NCBI RefSeq assembly: GCF_028330965.1
Contig: NZ_JAQMUB010000081.1
Span: 1-64,000, forward strand
DNA: 64,000 nt
Source of the DNA: Oscillatoria sp. CS-180
Lineage (GTDB): Bacteria > Cyanobacteriota > Cyanobacteriia > Phormidesmidales > Phormidesmidaceae
Reading direction: 5' to 3'
Each line of letters opens with the position of its first letter. Position 1 is the stretch's first letter. The notes under the pieces were generated by a model. It was given only the letters and a program-made list of their open reading frames with translations. It made no database searches and was not told the origin of the DNA. Made by a program: the position numbers and the translations under genes. Positions 7,338-16,652 of this stretch are shown piece after piece.

Positions 7338-10300
7338 TCACAGCGTCACGAGTTCAGCAATCATGGGTTCTGTCAGCGTTTGATGCTTATTCAACATCAA
7401 AGCAGCCAGATAATTTTGGATGCGATCGCGCTGTTGTTCATTCAGCATGTAAATCTGGCGAGTCTGCTGAGTTAATAAGGGTCTAGAGGTTAGCGCTTGA
7501 GATAACTCACTCATAAGACTCGCCTCAGCAAAGTAGTCTTGAGTGGACGCATCCGGGACAAAACCAGGAGGCAAATGGCCTTCCAAAATAGCCTCAATAC
7601 GAGAGCGACAGGCATCCGTATTGATTCCTTGCTCAGTCAATAGGTGCAGAATGCCTTCAAAGGGCATCGGTGTTCCAGGCACGACTCGGACAATCTCGTG
7701 CAGCAAAAAATAGTCGCTGTATTGATGTCTTGAGATATCGAGTACTTGGGGATAACGACACAGATTTGCCAGACCATAAGCAACACGACTACAGGTCTGC
7801 GGTCGATTGCTGGGATACGTATCTTGAATGATGGTGGCATTCGGGAATTTCTGTCGTAGCCATTTGGCAATGGTACTAAACGATGCATTTCCCCCTGTAC
7901 AAATCACTTGGTTAATCCCCTGAGCCGAGAGACCCGTTTGGCTGAGCAGCGAATTGACTTGTTGATTAAGCCTCTGGATATAAGGCACCAGAACTCGACT
8001 TTCCAAATCTCGGCGCAGGACTTTCCAGGACTGATCGGCCAGCTGTAACTGATACTGGTTTTGATGCTGCAGGATCAGCTTCAAATATCGGGCAGCTTCC
8101 AATAGACTTTGGCCCAATTTTGAAGACTCTAAGTGACGGCGCAAACGAATGCGTTCCCCTAAATCAGGTTCTGCTAGCTGCGGCAAATCCAGGGCCTCGA
8201 TCTGAAGTTCTTCCCAGCGAGCATTGGCCACATCTGGAGAAGTAGCCTGCCAGCCCCAGCCATCTCTGGATGCCCGGCGATCGCTCGCGGTAACCGATTG
8301 CCTCCGCTCAGCCGGAACTAAGAGCTGACAAATGATATCCAGATCGAGCGCATCTCCACCATAGGCAAGATTTCGCAACTTGAAATCCTCATGGCTGAGG
8401 GCATCAAGGGGACGAGGCAAATCAACAGTACCGACCTCTGTACAGATAGAACCGCTACTGATGACCACCGTGCCACCTTGCCAGTTGCATTGATACAGGG
8501 TTTGAGCCTGACGATTTTGCTCTGGCAATGGTTCGTGGGGATCAGGCAATCCTGACAAAACGGCAGCGATCGCCTCTTCCAAAAAGAAAATCTGTCCTGG
8601 AGATGCCACCAAACCTGCTGACAAAACGGCCTCACGCAGATTGATGCAGTAGGTATCCGGCCAATTGCTCGGAATGCCAACAACAACGCCTTGAAGATTG
8701 TCCAAAACGTCGTATAGCAAACTGGTTTCCAACCCCACTGCCTCAAGGCGCAAAGAGACTGCATGGGCCTGTGTAATCAACTCCAGCAGAGCTTGCGTAC
8801 TCATCAGTACCTGCTGTAGTGAGACCGCCTGATCAGTCGTCCATTGGATAGTCGGTTCCCAACGACCCGAAGTGGTTTGGTGCGGAATTCCGATCTTGAG
8901 TAAAGGTTTGAGAGTGTTGATCAGGACATCGGCATTTTCGGAAGTTTCAGATAGAGCTGCCAATCCCACAGCGTTCAAGTGCAGCTCAGTGGCGGCTTCA
9001 GGATTAGTTCGCATGGAGGCAACCGCAGGCATCCGATAGGTTGGTTGGGTCGAGTCGTCATTGGACAGAGGGAACCAACAGAGTGGATGAGCCGAACCGC
9101 TCACATGTTCCATCAGGACTGCCGATAATCCGTTGCTACCAAAATCCAGGCCCAAGAACCATTCTTCTTCAGGACTATCGGATTCACTTGTAGACTCTGG
9201 GTCTTCATCTCCAGGCTCTTCCGTTGGAATGGTGGCTAAGACACTAGACGAGGCAAACACGGCCTCATCAGCCAAGGTCTCTTCGCTGCTATCCTCTTCC
9301 TCAACAGATGGCAATTCAACAGGGGCAGTTCCAATCTCGTCTTCCCGATCAACCGGAACATCCAGATCAACTGCTGCGATCGCGTCGGTGACGAAAAGGT
9401 CCTCATCGGTAATCAACGGTTCTTCAACGTCATCATCTGACGACGATTCTTCAAAATCCTCCACTGACGGCAGTTCAGTAGACGCAACTTCTGTGCTTTC
9501 TTGCTGGTTAAAGAGATCATTTAAATCGGCAATGGTGTCCTCTTCCATTGCAGGCGACACATCATCGGTTGCCGACAAGTCTTCATCAGTTATGGTGTCC
9601 TCTTCCACTACAGGCGACACATCATCGGTTGCCGATAATTCTTCATCAGTTGCCGGAAGGTCTTCTGTCAGCGTGCTGTCTATTGAAGGATCGTCTGCGA
9701 TCGTCGGGGAGGCTTCAAACGACAAAGCATCTTCGAAGGAAACTGATTCGCTGACGTCATCTGTTGAGTCTGCCTCATCAAAAATGACTGAAAACTCAGC
9801 TGCTGTATCCGTATCAGCCTTGCTGGCAGACTCAGAATCAGTAACGCTGGCGGAAAAATCGTCATCAAAAGCGGATCGAAAAGCATCATCATTTTCAAGC
9901 TCAGCCTCACTCATCTCTTCAAAAGACAAGTCAAGACCTGCTGCAAACAAAGAAGGATCAGAGGTTATGGCTTCTGGGTCCCTTGTTTCTGCTGCTTCAG
10001 AAGACCCAGAGTCGGGTCCAGACGATAGTTCTAACTTATTGTCAATTTCATCGGTAATCTCAAAATCGAGGGTTAGAGGATCCCAATCTTCTGAAACGGG
10101 TGTTGGGTTGGGTGATGTCACCTCATCGGAACGATCAGACGACTCCTCAAATAGTTGCTGGGCAGAGTCCTCTGTTTCAGAAGGCGTTGCCGCTATCTCC
10201 TCCAAATCCATGTCGACATCGTCTGTCGTGCCAAAGCCGATGCTGTCTAAGTTAAGCGCGGCATCAAGCGACATTGACGAGGATGCAGAGATCGCCGCAT

Positions 10301-13300
10301 CCTCTCCTGGTGCTTCAGTTAGAACTTCGTCTAGGGAAGAAACACTATCAACCGGGGGAAACAGCTCAGTGAAGTCAGTTTCGGAGTCGACGTCTGCTGA
10401 TGTCAACTCCAGTGTTGAGTCAGTCACCTCTTCTGCCGGAGCGATCGCCGAACTTGCCAAATCCGGGACTTCTAGTTCCACATCTGGGACTTCCAGTTCT
10501 GGACCTTCCAGATTCGATGCGTCTGATTCTGAGGCTTCTGGATTAACAGTTGAATCAGCAGGAGCAACATCATCAAAGAGAAAATCCAGGCCATCTTCAC
10601 TAGCGGGAGTATCCTGTTCGCGATCGTTACTTACAGGTACCTGAGGAGGAAAGAAGTCTGCAAATTCGTCATCTGACAGAGGACCGGCTGCTTCCGCTGG
10701 TGCATTCTCAAGCGGTGTTTCCTGCGCTTCCGCAATGTCCACAGCCGCCTCATCGGACTGGCCCGATTCCAGAGTTATCCAGTCACTTTCTTCCCCAGCC
10801 AAATCAAACAGGTCATCAGCATCGGCTTGGATAGACAGGTCGTCAGCGCTTAAGTCACTGTCAAAGGACTCTGATGAGGTTTCAAGTGAGGTTTCAAGAG
10901 GTTCTGCATTGGCTAAATCTGTCTGAAAAGCGTCCTCCTGAGAACTGTCCTCCGCCTCCGCTGCTGAAAATTCCAGTTCGCTCTCCTGAAAAGATTGCAG
11001 CGTCGATTCACTAATATCGCCACTGGCTGCAGCAACATCCGCTTCAGACGAATCGTCCAAAGAGACGGAAGAGGCGTCACGCTCGGGTGCTGGTGCTGCA
11101 TTCGGATCAAGTTCGTCGTAATTGGGGAGATTATCAAGAGATGAGGTGAAGGACTCCACCTCCGGCTGTTCCAACAAGGCAACCGCATATCCCTCAGAGG
11201 GTGATCCAGTCAGCGTCAGCCCAGCATCGGCATCGATTGGGGCAGTCGAGATTTCCTCGAACGCTTCATTGTCAGCAGCAGATGGTTCAGGCTCCGATGA
11301 AGCTACTGGCTCATCAGGATCGTACTCAGGAATCTCTGCCAGGGATAGCTCGGCAACCGGGAAAGAAAGCGCAGTGACTGAAATCAGCTGATCCTCGTCT
11401 GAAGAAAGACCTTGGCCATACAGCCGATAGGGCGAGTCGCTGGCAAAGTCGTCTTGCCATTCGCTGGAACTATCGTCTTCTGCTGAGACCGCAGGAGGAA
11501 CATCTAGCGTATCCGCGAGGTCAGCTTCGGAACTTTGCTCAGAGGAAACCAGCTGAAAACCGTCGTCCAAGGAACCGGTCAATTGGAAAGCAGGATTTAA
11601 CTCAGATTGAGGCGATCGCACCTCTTCTGCTGCTGTCGTCTCCTGTAATGCCAACAATTCAGCTTCAACGACAGTGTCCTCCGCTGGTCTGTCGGCCAAG
11701 AAGTCAGCATCATCATCAACGCTGGCATAATCAGGAATATCTGTGCTCCAATTAACCAGCTGTTGATCCAGCCTACCTTCAGGGGAGGCAACCGAAAACC
11801 CTTCAGCAATACTGCCCGTCAAAGGCAAACGGGAGTCGGCTATGGATGATGAGCGATCGTCTACGCCAGTTGTATCTGATATATCAGAGGCAGTATCGCT
11901 TTCCGGCGTGTCAGATTCAACGTCTTGAAGCAATGGAGCTTCAGAGCTATCAAGGCTAAAATCATCTGCTAACGCCGGGGAAGGGTCTGTGTCCGTCTCG
12001 ACGTCTAACGATAAATCGAGGTCAAGGTCTCCTAGAGAAAAGATATTGTCTGGCTGCTCAGCGAGACGTTCGCTATGAATAACGTCCTCAAACGAGGGGA
12101 CAGTGTCCTCTAATACGGCATCTTCAGAGGGTGTTGGATTAGAAACTGAATTCGAGTCTTCTCCAATGTTGATAGCTAGATCATCCGCGATCGCACCCTC
12201 ATTCAGCGACCCCTCTCCCTCGTCTTCTACCGTGAGGCTTTCCTCAGAAGGGGCCTCACTCTCAGCTGAGGCTTCAGAAAAATCAGGTAGCTCTAGATCA
12301 AGCGACAGATTATCAAGCGCCAGCGAAAACGATTCGTCCACTGGCTGATCAGAGGACTCAGGTGTTTCGACAATTGAAGAAGTGACATCACCCTGATCGA
12401 TAGTATCGAATGGCAGAGACGAGGACACGCCTAATCCTGGCGAAGATTGATCTTCCAACATTGAAAGATCAGACGTCAGTTTTTCCAGGGTATCGTCATC
12501 CAGCGTTAGCTCTAGGTTTGTTTCAACAGCCTCTCCCTCGCCTTCTAATAGATCCTCATTAGGGGGAGCTGGAATGAACGTGTCCTCTGATTCATCAAAC
12601 GTCGCGAATGGATCAGTCACCCCTTGGAAACCACCTGTCTCTGAATCTGGCAATAGCTCAGCTAAAGAAGCAATGGTATCTCTTGGGGATGAGATTTCTT
12701 CGGCAGGCGTCGTCAACTCATCCGCAATTTCAGTCCCGAGTAGGGTTTCAAGGGACGATGAAGCATCTGGGTCTTCCGGCAACACCGCAGAAGCGTCAGT
12801 CGTTTCCGCCTCTGACAGCGGCGCAGTTGGCTCTATCAAGGTTTCAAGAGAGGTCTCTAGAGGGACCTCAGTCACCTCTTCATCAGCTGTTTCAGACTCA
12901 GTTGTTGGCGCTAGCTCCATCTCGTCAGGCGACCTATTGGCAGCCAGCAAAGACTGCACTAGCCCTGCCTCAAGATCGCCCTCGATAGTGGAATCTTCAT
13001 CGACAAGAAAAGCGTCTTCACTATCTGAAGAGGACACCTCATCTGAAACGACTTCGGTGTCGCCAAACAAACTGACATAAAGGGAATCAATCTCTTCTGT
13101 ATAACCCGCATCTTCCTCCTGAGCTGACGCTGGCTCTGTTGGAGTCGAATCCTCTTCCGATTGCCCAGTTAAAGCGCTCCAAGCAATTGGCTCTGTCTGA
13201 ATGATGGTTTTATCTTCATCGTCGTCATCTGGCGCTGGTACATCTGCGATCGCGTCGAAGTCTTCACTGTCGTCTAGTTGCAGCCCAACAAACTCTCCAT

Positions 13301-14342
13301 CCAGCTGAAACAAAGTCACTTCTTCATCAACGTCGATTTCTGGATCGAGGGAAATGCCTTCCAAATTAACTTCATCCAGACTAACGACTGCATCCATTTG
13401 ATCGTCATCGATTGACAGGGACGCCTCTGAATCTTCAAAAGGTCTCTCCTCTCGTCCTTCTAAACGAGCAACATCCTCTGCTTCACTGCTGGTGAGATAG
13501 CTACCGGTTTCCTGCTGCATTTGCTGCGCTAGGTGATTCACAAAAGTGCGGAAAATGAATTCACCTTGCTGCCCCAAGCCGTGCATAGCGTCTAACCCTT
13601 GATTAAGAGTATCGCTGTAGCTCTGGATACTCTGATCCAACGATTCAAACACAGCACGCAAGTTGGCATCCAGCTTGAGCAACATGTAGTCTGTTTGCGC
13701 TTGAACCTGTTGCAGCTGTTCCAGTCGCTGCTCAGGGGTGAGTTGAGGCAAATCAGCAGCCGCTTCTCGCGGATCTTGAGCCGTGCCATAGAGTAACGGC
13801 GGATTGTTAGATTGAGCCTGCAACGCTCTAATTTGAGGTATCAGCTGCTCCAGCAGAGAAGCTCGTAGCTGATCGACAACTTCGCTAATCCAGGCTGGAT
13901 TCAACCGATCCGTATCTGGGTTATCTACTCTATTTGAACGGTTCAGCTCAAGCTCACGCACTTCGTTTTGCAATGCTTCGCGCTGCTGCTGCAGGGTCAT
14001 GACCTCATTGGTCAAAGGCTGCACCATCTGCACCCGCAGATATTGCATTTCCTGCAGCAAAGCCTGTAGGACTTGGTGACTCGTCGCTTCAGCACTCTCG
14101 TAGGGATCAGGCGTTTCCTGTAGAGTGGAACTGGCGGTGCGATCGCTAGCGACAGCAGCCTGATCCAGCAACACTGTCTTTGCTTCTCGAAATTCTTTCA
14201 AATAAGCCAACGCCAGTTCCATCAGCTGACGCTGTTCACTATCCGCATTGGCTGCACTCCAAGGAAGCTTCGGAGTAGCCCTGCCGAGCAATGCTTCAAT
14301 TTCGGTGATGAGTGCTTGAAGTTGTCCTTGTTGCGAAGTCAC
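7338..14342 (-). CDS. Giant acidic protein with C-terminal Hsp70/actin-like ATPase domain
   Basis: The product is 2334 residues. Residues 1-~300 are helical and coiled-coil prone (QQREALQNEVRELELNR). Residues ~300-1725 are dominated by Asp, Glu, Ser, Thr and Ala with hardly any Lys, and should be disordered. From about 1729 comes an Hsp70-type nucleotide-binding fold: phosphate-1 loop LGLDFGSNGLSAVLM, the connect region VVVGIPSNWPD...EEAIAAVL near 1885-1925, phosphate-2-like QGGTVVIS near 1957, and the adenosine motif VICTGGNASF near 2149. The usual Asp before GGGT is absent, so ATPase activity is uncertain, and no standard substrate-binding domain is seen. The middle repeats LTGS-x3-G-F/Y three times (near 840, 922, 1042). 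The start is GTG. Function is unknown; cell-surface, chaperone-like or cytoskeletal roles are all possible. Confidence 0.85.
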   Translation of the reverse strand: MTSQQGQLQALITEIEALLGRATPKLPWSAANADSEQRQLMELALAYLKEFREAKTVLLDQAAVASDRTASSTLQETPDPYESAEATSHQVLQALLQEMQYLRVQMVQPLTNEVMTLQQQREALQNEVRELELNRSNRVDNPDTDRLNPAWISEVVDQLRASLLEQLIPQIRALQAQSNNPPLLYGTAQDPREAAADLPQLTPEQRLEQLQQVQAQTDYMLLKLDANLRAVFESLDQSIQSYSDTLNQGLDAMHGLGQQGEFIFRTFVNHLAQQMQQETGSYLTSSEAEDVARLEGREERPFEDSEASLSIDDDQMDAVVSLDEVNLEGISLDPEIDVDEEVTLFQLDGEFVGLQLDDSEDFDAIADVPAPDDDDEDKTIIQTEPIAWSALTGQSEEDSTPTEPASAQEEDAGYTEEIDSLYVSLFGDTEVVSDEVSSSDSEDAFLVDEDSTIEGDLEAGLVQSLLAANRSPDEMELAPTTESETADEEVTEVPLETSLETLIEPTAPLSEAETTDASAVLPEDPDASSSLETLLGTEIADELTTPAEEISSPRDTIASLAELLPDSETGGFQGVTDPFATFDESEDTFIPAPPNEDLLEGEGEAVETNLELTLDDDTLEKLTSDLSMLEDQSSPGLGVSSSLPFDTIDQGDVTSSIVETPESSDQPVDESFSLALDNLSLDLELPDFSEASAESEAPSEESLTVEDEGEGSLNEGAIADDLAINIGEDSNSVSNPTPSEDAVLEDTVPSFEDVIHSERLAEQPDNIFSLGDLDLDLSLDVETDTDPSPALADDFSLDSSEAPLLQDVESDTPESDTASDISDTTGVDDRSSSIADSRLPLTGSIAEGFSVASPEGRLDQQLVNWSTDIPDYASVDDDADFLADRPAEDTVVEAELLALQETTAAEEVRSPQSELNPAFQLTGSLDDGFQLVSSEQSSEADLADTLDVPPAVSAEDDSSSEWQDDFASDSPYRLYGQGLSSDEDQLISVTALSFPVAELSLAEIPEYDPDEPVASSEPEPSAADNEAFEEISTAPIDADAGLTLTGSPSEGYAVALLEQPEVESFTSSLDNLPNYDELDPNAAPAPERDASSVSLDDSSEADVAAASGDISESTLQSFQESELEFSAAEAEDSSQEDAFQTDLANAEPLETSLETSSESFDSDLSADDLSIQADADDLFDLAGEESDWITLESGQSDEAAVDIAEAQETPLENAPAEAAGPLSDDEFADFFPPQVPVSNDREQDTPASEDGLDFLFDDVAPADSTVNPEASESDASNLEGPELEVPDVELEVPDLASSAIAPAEEVTDSTLELTSADVDSETDFTELFPPVDSVSSLDEVLTEAPGEDAAISASSSMSLDAALNLDSIGFGTTDDVDMDLEEIAATPSETEDSAQQLFEESSDRSDEVTSPNPTPVSEDWDPLTLDFEITDEIDNKLELSSGPDSGSSEAAETRDPEAITSDPSLFAAGLDLSFEEMSEAELENDDAFRSAFDDDFSASVTDSESASKADTDTAAEFSVIFDEADSTDDVSESVSFEDALSFEASPTIADDPSIDSTLTEDLPATDEELSATDDVSPVVEEDTITDEDLSATDDVSPAMEEDTIADLNDLFNQQESTEVASTELPSVEDFEESSSDDDVEEPLITDEDLFVTDAIAAVDLDVPVDREDEIGTAPVELPSVEEEDSSEETLADEAVFASSSVLATIPTEEPGDEDPESTSESDSPEEEWFLGLDFGSNGLSAVLMEHVSGSAHPLCWFPLSNDDSTQPTYRMPAVASMRTNPEAATELHLNAVGLAALSETSENADVLINTLKPLLKIGIPHQTTSGRWEPTIQWTTDQAVSLQQVLMSTQALLELITQAHAVSLRLEAVGLETSLLYDVLDNLQGVVVGIPSNWPDTYCINLREAVLSAGLVASPGQIFFLEEAIAAVLSGLPDPHEPLPEQNRQAQTLYQCNWQGGTVVISSGSICTEVGTVDLPRPLDALSHEDFKLRNLAYGGDALDLDIICQLLVPAERRQSVTASDRRASRDGWGWQATSPDVANARWEELQIEALDLPQLAEPDLGERIRLRRHLESSKLGQSLLEAARYLKLILQHQNQYQLQLADQSWKVLRRDLESRVLVPYIQRLNQQVNSLLSQTGLSAQGINQVICTGGNASFSTIAKWLRQKFPNATIIQDTYPSNRPQTCSRVAYGLANLCRYPQVLDISRHQYSDYFLLHEIVRVVPGTPMPFEGILHLLTEQGINTDACRSRIEAILEGHLPPGFVPDASTQDYFAEASLMSELSQALTSRPLLTQQTRQIYMLNEQQRDRIQNYLAALMLNKHQTLTEPMIAELVTL
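9532..9651. repeat. 60-bp tandem duplication inside the giant gene
   Basis: Two adjacent 60-bp units (9532-9591 and 9592-9651) differ at only a few positions and keep the frame. They encode two copies of a 20-residue acidic unit with the core LSATDDVSP. This is direct evidence that the acidic region has grown by tandem duplication. Confidence 0.9.
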
Positions 14343-15118
14343 GGCAATCCCCTAGAAACCGACTAACAGCATCAAAACCCGTAAAGAGTAGCGTGCCCTA
14401 TAACTGATCAAAATAGCTTGGTGTTGATAGTCTGCAAGACGAGCTATGTGCCTTTAAGAATACTTTCTACTTCATTCAGTGTGGTTTGAACCGCATCTAG
14501 CTTGCTCAAAGTGTAAGGCAGCAGACTAAAAAAGGTTACTTTTGTTGAGACACGTCCATCAAGTTAAGCCAAAAGAGTTTGGAAACCCATAATCATCCAT
14601 AACCTCTTCACAAACTCGACCAGGAAAATAGCGGCTGATTCGTCATTAGTCATTATGTGGTTATCACTGATGACAGTTTCTATTTGTCATGGAGAATAAA
14701 TGCGATGAAGTCATTTGATATCCACTCAATCGGCTTAAAGCATTGGTCGACCTTGATATCAAGAGAGGCGTCAAAACGCCCGCCATGAATGGGGTATACT
14801 GCGCTTGACACTGATCTAGGTGGGCCATCATCTTAGCCGAGTTGATGGATGAGCCTTACTCTTTCCAACAGCGAAGTTCACACGTTAACCTAAGTGGTGG
14901 ACTCGTTCCGCGTAAGTGATATGCTAAAAAGTTAAAGGCAGAGTGGGTAATCTTGATCGTAAACAACTATATCTTTGCGTAATGGTTCTATGTAGGATTT
15001 CCGGAATTTGAATCGGCAGGTTGATGTTGGAAAAGAGCGCTGCTGAATGGCAGATTTATTCTCAGCCTGGCCGTTGCGACGAACGTTTTGAAAAATTTTG
15101 TTAAGCTCTGGATCTTGA
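14343..15118. other. Long intergenic region between the divergent giant gene and the Crp/Fnr gene
   Basis: These 776 bases must hold the promoters of both divergent genes. I see a perfect TTGACA at 14805-14810 (+) without a convincing -10 at the right spacing, and a small GGCGT-CAAA-ACGCC hairpin at 14767-14780. A 27-codon open frame starting at an ATG near 14704 behind a GGAG is too short to call. Nothing else is recognisable. Confidence 0.45.
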
Positions 15119-15832
15119 GTGTTCATGGATAGTCGTTATGGATCTCGTGACAATCCAATGGATGGAGTGCCGCCTATCCAAGAAACTCCATTTTTTCAGG
15201 GCCTTCCTGAAGACATTGTTCAGAAGGCAACCGCTCAGGCTGTCATTCGACGGCATCCTGCCAATCAGGTCATTTTGCTTGAAAACGATTGGGGAAGCTC
15301 TGTTTACTTCATCTTGGATGGTTGGGTGAAAATCCGAACCTACAACTTGGATGGTAAAGAAATTACGTTGAACATTTTGGGCAAGGGAGAGTTGTTTGGA
15401 GAGATGGCACCGCTGGATGAGGTTCCTCGCTCCACGGATGTCATTACGCTAGTGCCGACAATGATTGGCAACTTGCCTGCGCAAGATTTTGTCAGCTTCA
15501 TTCAAGTTGAACCACTCGCTGGTATCCGCTTGTCAAAGCTGATGGCGCGGCGGCTCCGTCAGGTTAATCGACGACTTCGCTTACGAGAATCCGACAGTAC
15601 GTCACGAGTTACTGACATTTTGTTGTTCTTGGCGGATGGACAAGGAAAGCCTGCCAGGACAGGGTTAGAGATTCCTAATCTACCTCATAGAGAACTCAGT
15701 AGCCTAAGTGGTCTGGCGCGTGAAACGGTGACTAGGGTCCTGAATAAGCTAGAAAAGAAGGGACTGGTCGAGCGCGATCGCGATGTTATGTATATTCCAG
15801 ACGTCGCAGAGCTTGAAAAACTTTTGGTTTAG
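15119..15832 (+). CDS. Crp/Fnr-family transcriptional regulator
   Basis: The 237-residue product has an N-terminal cyclic-nucleotide-binding-type beta roll (about 20-140, including FILDGWVKIRTY and GELFGEMAPLDEVPRS). A dimerisation helix follows, then a C-terminal winged helix (about 170-230) with the recognition helix LSSLSGLARETVTRVLNKLEKKG. It resembles the cyanobacterial Crp group rather than NtcA proper, since the exact NtcA DNA-recognition sequence is not seen. The effector is unknown. The start is GTG at 15119 or ATG at 15125. It probably forms an operon with the DUF2232 and CobT-like genes, which follow within 20 bp each. Confidence 0.88.
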   Translation: MFMDSRYGSRDNPMDGVPPIQETPFFQGLPEDIVQKATAQAVIRRHPANQVILLENDWGSSVYFILDGWVKIRTYNLDGKEITLNILGKGELFGEMAPLDEVPRSTDVITLVPTMIGNLPAQDFVSFIQVEPLAGIRLSKLMARRLRQVNRRLRLRESDSTSRVTDILLFLADGQGKPARTGLEIPNLPHRELSSLSGLARETVTRVLNKLEKKGLVERDRDVMYIPDVAELEKLLV

Positions 15833-15838
15833 TTGGGC

Positions 15839-16639
15839 ATGGAACAGCCTCATTCAAAGGGATTGAGCGATAACCCTACTGACGCTTGGGGCACAGACAT
15901 GCCGATAGCTGATCCTGACGAACTGGCTGAGGTGGAAACCTACTTAGAGTACCGCCCAGCAGACTCCTCAGGTGCTACAGCATCAACGGCTCGTCGGCCT
16001 CAAGTAGGTCCTGCTGCGATGGTGGAAACGGCTTTTTTAGCCAGCGCAGCGAGTTTGATGTGGCTGGTTAATGCTTATTTTCCACCGGGGCCCTTACTGC
16101 GCATCGTTTTTCCATTGCCGATCGCCCTAGTCTATCTTCGCTGGGGAAGTCGGGCCGCTTGGATGGGAGCCTTGGTTTCAGGGTTGCTGCTTGCGGTCCT
16201 CATGGGTCCCCCTCGCAGTCTGTTATATGTCATGCCCTATGGACTCTTGGGCGTTCAGCTGGGTTGGCTATGGCGTAGGGGAGCTTCGTGGTATGCCTCG
16301 ATTGGGTTGGGAACTCTCCTAAGTACACTCGGTTTTTTCGTGCGCCTATGGCTTCTCTCCCTAATGTTGGGAGAAGATATGTGGGTTTATCTGATCAACC
16401 AGGCAACTCAGATCATTAACTGGATGTTGGCACGCTTAGTAAACCTGGGCTTGGTTGGATGGGGCAGTCTGAGTCAGTCCAATACGTCTTTGATCCAAAT
16501 CGTTGCTTTGGTCATCGTGGTGATCAGTTCATTAGTGTACTTATTTACGGTTCACCTAGCATCTTGGCTATTACTGGAACGGTTGGGAGAAAAAATTCCG
16601 TCTCCTCCCAATTGGGTGCAACAATTACTGGAGAGTTGA
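15839..16639 (+). CDS. DUF2232 integral membrane protein
   Basis: About 266 residues. A soluble acidic N-terminus of some 60 residues precedes roughly six to seven hydrophobic segments, for example LRIVFPLPIALVYLRWG, AWMGALVSGLLLAVLMG and IVALVIVVISSLVYLF. The GPPRSLLYVMPYGLLG loop and the overall layout fit the DUF2232 (YybS-like) family, whose function is unknown, with a possible transporter-component role. I prefer ATG 15839 over the TTG at 15833. The gene starts 6 bp after the regulator's stop, indicating co-transcription. Confidence 0.8.
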   Translation: MEQPHSKGLSDNPTDAWGTDMPIADPDELAEVETYLEYRPADSSGATASTARRPQVGPAAMVETAFLASAASLMWLVNAYFPPGPLLRIVFPLPIALVYLRWGSRAAWMGALVSGLLLAVLMGPPRSLLYVMPYGLLGVQLGWLWRRGASWYASIGLGTLLSTLGFFVRLWLLSLMLGEDMWVYLINQATQIINWMLARLVNLGLVGWGSLSQSNTSLIQIVALVIVVISSLVYLFTVHLASWLLLERLGEKIPSPPNWVQQLLES

Positions 16640-16652
16640 TCAGTATCCTGCT

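Noticed and set aside
9133-10644. 503-codon plus-strand open frame, Ser-rich
   Set aside because: It is antisense to the giant acidic gene. Asp/Glu/Ser-rich coding DNA automatically opens a Ser-rich frame on the other strand; no signals support it.
12574-13080. Plus-strand open frames in the acidic region of the giant gene
   Set aside because: Same composition artefact as at 9133-10644, with no start signals or recognisable domains.
14932-15126. 64-codon minus-strand open frame upstream of the Crp/Fnr gene
   Set aside because: Composition and lack of start signal do not support coding; the region should hold the Crp/Fnr gene's promoter.
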